64,000 nt of DNA from Neisseria flavescens (lineage in GTDB: Bacteria > Pseudomonadota > Gammaproteobacteria > Burkholderiales > Neisseriaceae), in contig NZ_CP039886.1 in NCBI RefSeq assembly GCF_005221285.1, positions 1,302,001 to 1,366,000 of the forward strand. The letters run 5' to 3'. Of the stretch, positions 52,778-60,489 are shown piece by piece. The notes below the pieces were generated by a model. The model did no database searches. It had not been told where the DNA came from and saw only the letters and a program-made list of their open reading frames with translations. The position numbers and the translations under genes are program-made. The first letter of the stretch is position 1, and the number at the start of each line of letters is the position of its first letter.

Positions 52778-53440
52778 TTACTTACGGACACGCAGTTTGG
52801 GCTTGGCGTGGAATTTCGGGCGCATATCGCGTTTGCGGCTCATCGCCTGCTTACGCAAAGAAGTCGTATGCGGCGGCGGAACATCGGCAACAGGAGATTC
52901 GATATAGCTGACTTCTACCGCAGGAGCAGGTGAAACCGAAGCCGTCAAATACTCACGCCAAGCGCGGTCTTGCTCGGACTCGGCATTTTCAGCCTCAACA
53001 AGCTCTTGGGTTTGCACTGCCCCACCCTGATCAGAGGCTTGGATTGCACTTTCATGCTCAGTGCTGCTTGAAGCCAGATCAGGCAAAGGATTGCCCAACT
53101 CGTCCACTCCGAAATCGGCAGGCGTTTTCTGTTCGGGCAGGCGTTCCCACGGCTTGAGACCGTCTGAAATATCGCTCAGATTTTTTTGCGCATCGTTGCC
53201 CAAGTCTTTGATACCGTCGCGAAACTCAGATGCGGCGGTTTCAAATTCCTGCTTCACCTTACGCAATTCGTCCAACTCAGCCTGAGTGTTGAGCTCCTGC
53301 TTGACGTTATTGACGAATCCTTGCAATTTGCCGACCAAACGCCCGGCCGTGCGCGCGGCTTGCGGCAGACGTTCGGGGCCAAGCACTATCAGGGCGACAA
53401 CGCCGACAAGCAGCAATTCGCCCAAACCGAAATCAAACAT
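52778..53440 (-). CDS. tatB: Sec-independent translocase subunit TatB
   Basis: 220 aa. The N-terminal helix MFDFGLGELLLVGVVALIVLGPERLP has the TatB hallmarks, including the glutamate in the membrane helix and the GPERLP hinge. An amphipathic helix follows. The remaining ~150 residues are acidic and low-complexity, ending in a basic tail (KRDMRPKFHAKPKLRVRK). It delivers substrates to TatA with TatC. It begins 3 bp after tatA and ends 3 bp before tatC. Confidence 0.95.
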   Translation of the reverse strand: MFDFGLGELLLVGVVALIVLGPERLPQAARTAGRLVGKLQGFVNNVKQELNTQAELDELRKVKQEFETAASEFRDGIKDLGNDAQKNLSDISDGLKPWERLPEQKTPADFGVDELGNPLPDLASSSTEHESAIQASDQGGAVQTQELVEAENAESEQDRAWREYLTASVSPAPAVEVSYIESPVADVPPPHTTSLRKQAMSRKRDMRPKFHAKPKLRVRK

Positions 53441-53443
53441 GGA

Positions 53444-53647
53444 TTATGCTTTGTCTTCGTCTTTTTTGTGTTCGATGACTTCGTCTTTTTTGGCATCTTT
53501 GCCGTCTGTACCTTCGTTCAGGCCTTGTTTGAAGTCATGTACCGCACCGCCAAGGTCTTTGCCGACGTTGCGCAATTTTTTTGTACCAAATACCAAAACG
53601 ACAATAATCAGTACGATAATCCAGTGCCAGAGAGAGAAGCTACCCAT
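53444..53647 (-). CDS. tatA: Sec-independent translocase subunit TatA
   Basis: 67 aa. A single membrane helix (LWHWIIVLIIVVLVFG) with the FGTKKLRN hinge is followed by an amphipathic helix GKDLGGAVHDFKQGL and an acidic/basic tail. It oligomerises to form the Tat pore. It lies 35 bp downstream of hinT and is tightly linked to tatB. Confidence 0.96.
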   Translation of the reverse strand: MGSFSLWHWIIVLIIVVLVFGTKKLRNVGKDLGGAVHDFKQGLNEGTDGKDAKKDEVIEHKKDEDKA

Positions 53648-53682
53648 GATAAATCCTTGAATTTGTTAAAAATAGATAATAG

Positions 53683-54006
53683 TTATGCAGGCGTACCCAT
53701 GATATGGATATGCAGGTGGAAGACTTCTTGTCCGCCGCCTTTGCCTGTGTTGATCAGGGTTTTGAAACCGTCGGTCAAACCTGCCTCATGGGCGATTTGA
53801 GGAACTTTCAACATCATTTTGCCCAACAGGGTTTGATGTTCGGCGGTTGCGTGTGCCAGTGAATCGAAGTGCACTTTCGGAATCAGCAGCAGATGCACCG
53901 GCGCGGCGGGACGGATGTCTTTGAAACAAAGCATCTCATCGTCTTCGTAAATGGTTTGTGCCGGAATATCTTTGGTTGCGATTTTGCAGAAAATACAATT
54001 ATCCAT
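53683..54006 (-). CDS. hinT: HIT-family hydrolase HinT
   Basis: 107 aa. The histidine triad is visible in FHLHIHIMG near the C-terminus. The N-terminal DNCIFCKIATKDIPAQTIYEDDE with a CxxC pair is typical of HinT homologues. It hydrolyses nucleoside phosphoramidates, including AMP-lysine conjugates. It lies between hisE and tatA on the same strand, an order shared by many betaproteobacteria. Confidence 0.94.
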   Translation of the reverse strand: MDNCIFCKIATKDIPAQTIYEDDEMLCFKDIRPAAPVHLLLIPKVHFDSLAHATAEHQTLLGKMMLKVPQIAHEAGLTDGFKTLINTGKGGGQEVFHLHIHIMGTPA

Positions 54007-54124
54007 AATGGCTCCAATGGCCGTCTGAAAACGGACGTAACGGGTTTCGACTAAAAAAGAGAAATCGTTTTTGCCCCAAGAGACGGATTCTGAAACAGGT
54101 CAAATATGGGATTGTAATATAAAT

Positions 54125-54448
54125 TCAAGATTCTTTGCGAGAAGCTTTTTCCACTAATCCCGACAAACCTTGACGACGCGCAAGCTCGTTGACCACATCT
54201 TCGGCACGCAAGCCATGATGCGCCAATAAAACCATGGTGTGAAACCACAAATCCGCCACTTCGTAAACCAAATGTTCGCCACCGCCATCTTTAGAGGCCA
54301 TCAAGGTTTCACCCGCTTCTTCGATGACTTTTTTCAGAATCTTGTCTTCACCTTTGTGCAGCAGTTGGGCGACATAAGAAGCATCGGGATCGCCGCCTTT
54401 GCGCGAATCGATGACGTTTTGAATTTGGGTAAGGATAGTATCGGTCAT
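54125..54448 (-). CDS. hisE: Phosphoribosyl-ATP pyrophosphatase
   Basis: 107 aa. It is an all-helical MazG-like protein with the acidic metal site EEAGETLMASKD and EVADLWFHTMVLL. It converts PR-ATP to PR-AMP, the second step of histidine synthesis. In this genome HisE and HisI are separate proteins, unlike the fused HisIE of enterobacteria. It lies 32 bp after hisI. Confidence 0.96.
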   Translation of the reverse strand: MTDTILTQIQNVIDSRKGGDPDASYVAQLLHKGEDKILKKVIEEAGETLMASKDGGGEHLVYEVADLWFHTMVLLAHHGLRAEDVVNELARRQGLSGLVEKASRKES

Positions 54449-54480
54449 GGTCGGTTTCTCTTATTTTCTTTCAGACGGCC

Positions 54481-54894
54481 TTAAGGATGTTTATGTCCGT
54501 AGATTGCTTCTTCATCTTTCAACACAGCATCGACTGTCTGCCATGCTCCGTCTTGCCAAACTTTGTAAAAACAGCTTTCGCGCCCAGTATGACAAGCAAT
54601 GCCACCGTTCTGTTCAATCAGCATGACCACCGCGTCGCCATCGCAATCCAGGTGCAATTCATGTACTTTTTGCGTATGTCCGGACTCTTCGCCCTTCATC
54701 CATTGTTTTTGGCGGGAACGGCTGTAATAGTGGGCAAAACCGGTTTCTACGGTTTTTTGCAGGGCCTCGGCGTTCATCCAGGCAACCATCAGCACACGGT
54801 GTGTCTGCCAATCTTGGGCAATCGCGCAAACCAAACCTTTTTCATCAAATTTTACGGCATTCAGCAGCGTTTCGTTTATGTTCGACATTCGCAT
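54481..54894 (-). CDS. hisI: Phosphoribosyl-AMP cyclohydrolase
   Basis: 137 aa from ATG 54894; an alternative ATG two codons later (54888) has a better distance from GGGAG. It opens the purine ring of PR-AMP, step three of histidine synthesis, using zinc and magnesium. The conserved metal sites are in HEQDWQ... VLMVAWMNAEALQKT, HYYSRSRQKQW, DCDGDAVVMLIEQNGGIACHTG and CFY. All three cysteines expected for zinc are present. Confidence 0.95.
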   Translation of the reverse strand: MRMSNINETLLNAVKFDEKGLVCAIAQDWQTHRVLMVAWMNAEALQKTVETGFAHYYSRSRQKQWMKGEESGHTQKVHELHLDCDGDAVVMLIEQNGGIACHTGRESCFYKVWQDGAWQTVDAVLKDEEAIYGHKHP

Positions 54895-54931
54895 CTTTCT
54901 CCCATATTTTCAGACGGCCTTTGGATAGCAA

Positions 54932-55699
54932 TCACAAACGCACTTCAATTCCTGCTTCGCGCATGGCCAGTTTTGCTTCACGGATACTCGCTTCGCCAAA
55001 GTGGAAAATACTGGCGGCCAATACCGCATCTGCCTTTCCTTCTTTAATGCCGTCCACCAAGTGTTGAACCGAACCAACGCCGCCGGAAGCAATGACCGGA
55101 ATATCAACCGCTTCGCTGACTGCGCGTGTCAAAGGCAGGTTGAAACCTTGTTTGGTACCGTCCCGGTCCATACTGGTCAGCAAAATCTCGCCCGCACCGC
55201 GCCGCTGCATTTCGACAGCCCATTCCACCGCGTCCAAACCGGTCGGATTACGTCCGCCGTGGGTAAAGATTTCCCAATGGGTGTTTTCGGGATTGACCGC
55301 TTTGGCATCCACGGCAACAACAATCGCTTGCGAACCAAAAAAACCGGCCGCTTCGTTTACCAAATCAGGATTGGTTACAGCGGCCGTATTGATGCTGGCC
55401 TTATCGGCACCGGCATTAAGCAGACGACGGATATCGGCAACCGTACGCACACCGCCGCCGACCGTCAATGGAATAAAAACTTGTGAAGCGACTGCCTCAA
55501 TAACATGCAAAATAGTGTCGCGATTGTCGCTGGAAGCAGTAATATCCAAAAAGGTCAACTCATCCGCGCCTTCATCGTTGTAGCGTTTGGCAACGTCAAC
55601 CGGATTACCTGCATCGCGCAAACCCAAAAAGTTGACACCTTTTACCACGCGACCGTCTTTTACATCCAGACAAGGAATAATTCGTTTTGCCAATGCCAT
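54932..55699 (-). CDS. hisF: Imidazole glycerol phosphate synthase, cyclase subunit
   Basis: 255 aa from the ATG at 55699, preceded by AGAGG with 8-bp spacing; a TTG two codons earlier (55705) is less likely. It is a TIM barrel with catalytic aspartates in PCLDVKDGRVVKGVNF near residue 10 and MDRDGTKQGF near residue 125, and the phosphate-binding AGADKAS motif. It forms the synthase with HisH and uses ammonia to build the imidazole ring. The catalytic aspartates are both present. Confidence 0.96.
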   Translation of the reverse strand: MALAKRIIPCLDVKDGRVVKGVNFLGLRDAGNPVDVAKRYNDEGADELTFLDITASSDNRDTILHVIEAVASQVFIPLTVGGGVRTVADIRRLLNAGADKASINTAAVTNPDLVNEAAGFFGSQAIVVAVDAKAVNPENTHWEIFTHGGRNPTGLDAVEWAVEMQRRGAGEILLTSMDRDGTKQGFNLPLTRAVSEAVDIPVIASGGVGSVQHLVDGIKEGKADAVLAASIFHFGEASIREAKLAMREAGIEVRL

Positions 55700-55739
55700 A
55701 CTCAATACCTCTTATCCGTTCTCAGGCCGTCTGAAACCG

Positions 55740-56066
55740 TCAGGCCAAAAATTTGCTCAACCAATCCGGCAAATGTTGCAACAGCTGAAAATAACCAATG
55801 TCGGCCATCATCGCCAAAACGCAGGAGATGATGAAATTACTGTCGATGCGACCGACGATAGAAAAAATCAAACCGGCAAATACCCACACTATCCCATTGA
55901 AAATCATCCAATAGGTATCGATAATCGGCAAATCAAATGCCGTCAACTACCGCAGTATCACTGCAATCAGTGTAAACCACAAACTTTCGCTTAGCGGATA
56001 CACTTCGCGATCGGATGACCAGATAATCCAAAAACCCAAAACAAACGCTTCAAGTATACCAATCCC
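55740..56066 (-). pseudogene. Small membrane-protein gene interrupted by an in-frame amber codon
   Basis: The 68-codon frame 55740-55946 starts at TTG and encodes two hydrophobic helices (IFNGIVWVFAGLIFSIV; FIISCVLAMMADIGYFQLL). Directly upstream in the same frame a TAG (55949-55947) is preceded by 39 more open codons that also encode hydrophobic sequence (AFVLGFWIIWSSDREVYPLSE; LWFTLIAVIL). The continuity of hydrophobic coding across the stop suggests a ~108-codon membrane protein broken by a point mutation. The start upstream of 56066 is not evident, since an in-frame TAA is met there. Confidence 0.5.
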
Positions 56067-56130
56067 TTAATAAAATAAGATATTGAGTAAGTTGTTTTTT
56101 ATAATTATTTCAGACAGATTTTAAGTCTAA

Positions 56131-56207
56131 GGACTTTGCAAAATGCCACTTTTGAAGGCATTTTCAGCTATACGCCAACTCCTGCGCTGTTACACTTTGC
56201 AAAGCCC
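56131..56207. mobile_element. 77-bp MITE-like element with IS5-type ends
   Basis: GGACTTTGCAAA at the left end and TTTGCAAAGCCC at the right end are inverted repeats (11 of 12 match). TAA directly flanks both ends, with CTAA as a longer possible duplication; both resemble the target duplications of the IS5 family. Inside is a perfect 8-bp hairpin AAAATGCC / GGCATTTT. It has no coding capacity. It sits between hisA and the broken membrane gene. Confidence 0.65.
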
Positions 56208-56234
56208 TAATCTGCATAATTAAACGCACTTAGG

Positions 56235-56972
56235 TCAAGCCAAAGAATCGGCCAGTTTTTGAGCCTGTGCGAAATCAATACTTCCCTCATAAATTGCGCG
56301 GCCAGTAATCGCACCGCTCACACCCTCTTTTTCAACGGCACACAATGCGTGGATATCGTCCAAATTCGTCAAGCCGCCGGAAGCAATAATCGGAATATTC
56401 ACTGATTGGGCCAATTTGACGGTGGCTTCGATATTCACGCCGCTCATCATGCCGTCGCGACCGATATCGGTATAAACAATGCTGTTGACCCCATCGTCTT
56501 CAAAACGCTTGCCTAAATCGACGACATGATGCTCCGTTACCGTTGCCCAACCGTCTATCGCCACCATACCGTCTTTGGCATCCAAGCCGACGATAATCTG
56601 CCCCGGAAAGGCCTTACATGCTTCGCGCACAAATTCAGGATTTTTTACCGCAGCCGTACCGATAATCACATCGGTCAGACCCAAATCCAAATACTTTTCA
56701 ATGGTTCCCAAATCACGGATACCGCCGCCAAGCTGTACCGGAATATCTTTGGCTACGGCGGCCAAAATTTCTTTAATTGCCGGAAAATTTTGAGGAACGC
56801 CTGCGAATGCGCCGTTCAAATCGACCAAATGCAAACGGCGTGCGCCTTGATTGCGCCAATGCAACGCCATCTCTGCCGGCGAGTCGGAAAACACCGTCGC
56901 CTGCTCCATCAAGCCTTGTTTTAAGCGAACACAGCGTCCTTCTTTCAAATCAATGGCAGGTATCAACAGCAT
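56235..56972 (-). CDS. hisA: Phosphoribosylformimino-5-aminoimidazole carboxamide ribotide isomerase
   Basis: 245 aa from ATG 56972, preceded by GGAGAAAAA, a clear ribosome-binding site. It is a TIM barrel with catalytic aspartates in IPAIDLKEGRCVRLKQG near residue 8 and YTDIGRDGMMSG near residue 128. HisA opens the ribose ring of ProFAR in histidine synthesis. It lies 72 bp after hisH on the same strand. Confidence 0.97.
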   Translation of the reverse strand: MLLIPAIDLKEGRCVRLKQGLMEQATVFSDSPAEMALHWRNQGARRLHLVDLNGAFAGVPQNFPAIKEILAAVAKDIPVQLGGGIRDLGTIEKYLDLGLTDVIIGTAAVKNPEFVREACKAFPGQIIVGLDAKDGMVAIDGWATVTEHHVVDLGKRFEDDGVNSIVYTDIGRDGMMSGVNIEATVKLAQSVNIPIIASGGLTNLDDIHALCAVEKEGVSGAITGRAIYEGSIDFAQAQKLADSLA

Positions 56973-57044
56973 TTTTTCTCCTCTATTCAATTTCAGTATA
57001 TTTTACACAAATTAGCGATTTTTAGCAGATTTATGTTAAAAGCC

Positions 57045-57689
57045 TCAAATCTGCCAATTTAAAAAATTACGCAGCAGTAACAATCCTGCCTGATGGCTTT
57101 TCTCCGTATGGAACTGTGTGGCAAACACATTGTCCTTACCGACAATGCAGGCAAATTCATTCGGATATTCGCTGACGCCTAAAACAATCTCTTCATTTTT
57201 CGGCGCAAAATAATAACTGTGAACAAAATAGAAATACTCGTTCTGCCCAATGTCTTGAAATAAAGGATGCGGACGGGTTTGGCGCACTGTATTCCAACCC
57301 ATATGCGGCACTTTCAGACGGCCTCCTTGCGCATCGGTTTGATTGGGCAAAAACCGTTTTACTTGCCCTTCAAACCAACCCAAACCATCTGTATCGCCTT
57401 CTTCGCTGTGTTCAAACAATAATTGCGCACCTACGCAAATTCCAAAAAACGGCTTGTTTTTCAGGCCGTCTGAAACCGCCTCGCCCAAACCGCTTGCCTT
57501 CAGCGCAGACATACAATCCGGCATGGCACCCTGCCCCGGAAAGATAACCCTATCAGCCGCCATCACTTCTTCAGGCCGCGAAGTCAGATAAACCTCGGCA
57601 TTTTGATTGGACAAAACCTGCGCCGCCTGAACAGATTTCAATACTGAGTGCAGGTTTCCCATTCCATAATCGACAATCGCTACTTTCAT
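57045..57689 (-). CDS. hisH: Imidazole glycerol phosphate synthase, glutaminase subunit
   Basis: 214 aa. It is a class I glutamine amidotransferase with catalytic cysteine in PFFGICVGAQLLFEHSEEG near residue 83, and histidine-glutamate in FATQFHTEKSHQAG near residue 195. YFVHSYYF is the conserved interface segment. It releases ammonia for HisF. It lies between a DUS pair and hisA. Confidence 0.96.
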   Translation of the reverse strand: MKVAIVDYGMGNLHSVLKSVQAAQVLSNQNAEVYLTSRPEEVMAADRVIFPGQGAMPDCMSALKASGLGEAVSDGLKNKPFFGICVGAQLLFEHSEEGDTDGLGWFEGQVKRFLPNQTDAQGGRLKVPHMGWNTVRQTRPHPLFQDIGQNEYFYFVHSYYFAPKNEEIVLGVSEYPNEFACIVGKDNVFATQFHTEKSHQAGLLLLRNFLNWQI

Positions 57690-57796
57690 TGCTTCTCCTC
57701 AGGCCGTCTGAAAACATTTAATGATTAATATAATAAGAATGATTGTAGCAAAAGATGCTTTAAAACAAAATATTGTCGATATACAAGACAAATAAT

Positions 57797-57837
57797 AAAA
57801 GGCCGTCTGAAATCCCGATCGGTTTCAGACGGCCTTT
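57797..57837. terminator. DUS pair between hisB and hisH
   Basis: AAAAGGCCGTCTGAAATC / GGTTTCAGACGGCCTTT with a short loop. It splits the his cluster between hisB and hisH. Confidence 0.75.
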
Positions 57838-57862
57838 ATTCATTCACACGATGCCTTATTCT

Positions 57863-58810
57863 TCAGATGCGTTCGGCTTCTTCCTGAACAGACTCTTCGC
57901 TCAGCGTGCCTTTGGTAGAAGGCGTTTGACCCATCATGCGCGGATCGTATTCGACCGCCATGCGCAAGGCGCGACCGAAGGCTTTGAAAACGGTCTCGGC
58001 TTGATGATGTGCATTACGGCCGCTCAAGTTATCGATATGCAAGGTCATCATGCTGTGGTTCACAAGGCCGTGGAAAAATTCTTCAAACAAATCAACATCA
58101 AAACGACCGATCAGGGCGCGGGTAAAGTCGATGTTGTACACCAAGCCAGGGCGGCCGGAAAGGTCGATGACTACACGGCTCAACGCTTCATCCAGCGGAA
58201 CATAGGCATGGCCATAACGGGTAATGCCGGCTTTATTGCCAAGTGCTTGTTTCAGTGCCTGACCCAATACGATACCGATGTCTTCAACCGTGTGATGGTC
58301 GTCAATGTGCAAATCGCCTTTGCAGGTAATATCCAAGTCAATCAAACCATGACGCGCCACTTGGGCAAGCATGTGTTCAAGGAAAGGAACGCCGGTATCC
58401 AAGCGGTATTTGCCGGTACCGTCAAGATTGAGGCTGACGGTAATTTGGGTTTCGCAGGTATTGCGGGTAACGGTAACAAAACGGCCTTCGGTTGAAACAC
58501 CAGCTTCGACTGCTTCGACAGTTTGTTTTTCCAAACGCGCGGCTTCAACCGCTGCTGCTTTTTCTTGATCTTTGCTGTGGTCACGGTTCAGCCAGCCTTT
58601 GCGTTTGTGCATACCGGATTCCAACTTCGCAGCCAGGCTCGGACGAATGCCGCGTGCAGACTCATCGCCTGCTTGTTGTTCCAAACGGCGTTTGAGCTGA
58701 GACAAAGAGGCGGAGTTTTCATAACCGCAAGCACGTGCAAGCTTGGTCAATGAGCCGGCTTCTTCAACCAGTAACAGAAAATTGGTCAAATGCAATTGAG
58801 CTTTGTTCAT
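57863..58810 (-). CDS. hisB: Imidazoleglycerol-phosphate dehydratase with an N-terminal helix-turn-helix-like extension
   Basis: 315 aa from ATG 58810 (AAGGAA 11 bp upstream), about 120 residues longer than a plain IGPD. Residues ~120-315 are the dehydratase, with the diagnostic HIDDHHTVEDIGI and RNAHHQAETVFKAFGRALR manganese-binding histidine clusters and DTGVPFLEHMLAQ. Residues ~5-75 resemble phage/XRE-type DNA-binding domains (LTNFLLLVEEAGSLTKLARACGYENSASLSQLKRRLEQQ... SLAAKLESGMHKRKGWL). I recall a similar extension in meningococcal HisB, so it is likely a genus trait. A regulatory function is inference. Confidence 0.92.
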   Translation of the reverse strand: MNKAQLHLTNFLLLVEEAGSLTKLARACGYENSASLSQLKRRLEQQAGDESARGIRPSLAAKLESGMHKRKGWLNRDHSKDQEKAAAVEAARLEKQTVEAVEAGVSTEGRFVTVTRNTCETQITVSLNLDGTGKYRLDTGVPFLEHMLAQVARHGLIDLDITCKGDLHIDDHHTVEDIGIVLGQALKQALGNKAGITRYGHAYVPLDEALSRVVIDLSGRPGLVYNIDFTRALIGRFDVDLFEEFFHGLVNHSMMTLHIDNLSGRNAHHQAETVFKAFGRALRMAVEYDPRMMGQTPSTKGTLSEESVQEEAERI

Positions 58811-58829
58811 AATGGTAGTTTCCTTGGAG

Positions 58830-59915
58830 TCAAAGATTAGGGTAAAGGTTTTTAATAACGGCCAAGACGGCATCATTTTGCACTGCCGAGCCTATGGTTA
58901 TGCGGACACACTGATCCAAAAGCGGATGGCTGCCATACAGTTTTTTAATCAGTATGCGGTTTTGCTTCAATGTTTCAAACAGCCCGTTCGCATCAGGAAC
59001 ACGAACGGTAATAAAGTTGGCTTCGCTCGGGAAAACTTCCAAACGGTTTAATTTCAACAATTCATTCATCACGCGCGAACGCTCGTTTTTTAATGTATCA
59101 ATGTTTTGCTGAATGACTTGATGATGTTTCAATGAGAATTTTGCCGCCGCCAAGCTTAATTGATTCATGTTGTAAGGCGGAAGGATTTTGGCCAGTTCAC
59201 CCATAATGCTTGGACTTGCCGCCGCATATCCCATCCGCAAGCCTGCAAAGCCGATTTTACTGATGGTACGCATTACGACCAGGTTTTCGACTTCGCCCAC
59301 CCACGGAAGAAAACTGTCATGATGAAACGCGCCATATGCCTCATCGACAACCACAATGCCGGTAGCCACACGAATGACCGCCTCCACTTCTTCCCGCTTA
59401 AAGCACACGCCGGTAGGGTTATTGGGATAGGCAATAAAAATTAATGACGGCTGATGTTGCTCGATAGCGGTCAAAACGGCAGGTAGATTTAAAGAAAAAT
59501 CCGGATTTAAGGGAACACCGACATATTCCATGCCATAAAGCGCGGCATTATGACGATACATAACGAAACTTGGCTCAATACCCAATACACGCGTATTTGG
59601 TTTGGCAACCAGCATAGTCAAAAACTGGATAAGCTCGTCAGAGCCGTTACCCAATGCGATTTCCGCCTTATCAGGAATACCGAAAACCTCCCTCAATTCT
59701 TCATAAATACCGCTCTTGGCAGTATGGGGATACAAATGAATCGGTGCCTGCTTTGCCAAATCCGCCCATTCTGACAATAAAGATTCATACCCGGCAAAAG
59801 GATGATGCGGACACTCCATGGCGTCCAACTTAATAAAACCTTCCGGCAAATCGGCAACCTGATAGGCTGTCATTACTTTAATATCATCACGGATAACATC
59901 AGCAACGCGATTCAT
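58830..59915 (-). CDS. hisC: Histidinol-phosphate aminotransferase
   Basis: 361 aa, a PLP-dependent fold-type I enzyme. The PLP lysine is in MRTISKIGFAGLRMGYAA near residue 220, with the FIAYPNNPTG segment near residue 160 and VDEAYGAF near residue 185. It transaminates imidazole-acetol phosphate with glutamate. It starts the cluster; hisB follows after 19 bp. The first two genes of the pathway, hisG and hisD, are not in this window. Confidence 0.95.
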   Translation of the reverse strand: MNRVADVIRDDIKVMTAYQVADLPEGFIKLDAMECPHHPFAGYESLLSEWADLAKQAPIHLYPHTAKSGIYEELREVFGIPDKAEIALGNGSDELIQFLTMLVAKPNTRVLGIEPSFVMYRHNAALYGMEYVGVPLNPDFSLNLPAVLTAIEQHQPSLIFIAYPNNPTGVCFKREEVEAVIRVATGIVVVDEAYGAFHHDSFLPWVGEVENLVVMRTISKIGFAGLRMGYAAASPSIMGELAKILPPYNMNQLSLAAAKFSLKHHQVIQQNIDTLKNERSRVMNELLKLNRLEVFPSEANFITVRVPDANGLFETLKQNRILIKKLYGSHPLLDQCVRITIGSAVQNDAVLAVIKNLYPNL

Positions 59916-60132
59916 GGTTTTCTATCCTCCTGAGATAAAGTATTTATAATAGTAGCACAATCTTTACTAGATATATATATTAATAAGACTATAAAACAAG
60001 ATAAAGTTTCATTCATTTGAAGAAAAACAATAAATCCTTTCTTCAGCATCTTTAAGCAATATTCTTGGCTTACTTTGCCTTTTTAGCGGTATAATTTTAG
60101 GATTTCCAGTACGGCTTTACGCCCTCAATATT

Positions 60133-60489
60133 GTGAACAATACACGCTCCCCATTGCCTTATCTTGCAACTTCCATAAGCCTTATCCTGCTGATTCTGCT
60201 TTCCTTGTCATGGGAATTGTGGATCGCGCCATTGCGCGAAGGCGGCTCATGGCTGGCACTGAAAGCCCTGCCGCTGTGCCTGCCGTTGACCGGCATTTTG
60301 AAAAAACGCATCTACACTTATCAATACAGCTCCATGCTGATTCTGATTTACTTTGCCGAAGCCTGTATGCGCCTGGCAGACACAGCCGTCGCCAGCCGGA
60401 TTTGCGCCGCCGTTTCCGTATTATTGTGCATTACCTTTTTCCTCGGCTGCCTTGCATTCATCAAACAACAAAAACACACATCAAAATGA
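60133..60489 (+). CDS. DUF2069 small membrane protein
   Basis: 118 aa starting at GTG 60133. Three to four hydrophobic helices (LATSISLILLILLSLSWELW; LKALPLCLPLTGIL; AAVSVLLCITFFLGCLAFI) and the central KKRIYTYQYSSMLILIYFAEACMRL are typical of DUF2069 (YbhL-unrelated, uncharacterised). Its stop codon overlaps the pglL start (ATGA), so the two are translationally coupled. A TATAAT box lies at 60090-60095, about 38 bp before the start codon. Confidence 0.88.
   Translation: MNNTRSPLPYLATSISLILLILLSLSWELWIAPLREGGSWLALKALPLCLPLTGILKKRIYTYQYSSMLILIYFAEACMRLADTAVASRICAAVSVLLCITFFLGCLAFIKQQKHTSK

Noticed and set aside
60210..60485. N-terminal extension of the pglL frame
   Set aside because: It overlaps the DUF2069 gene in another frame, and PglL homologues begin at the ATG at 60486.
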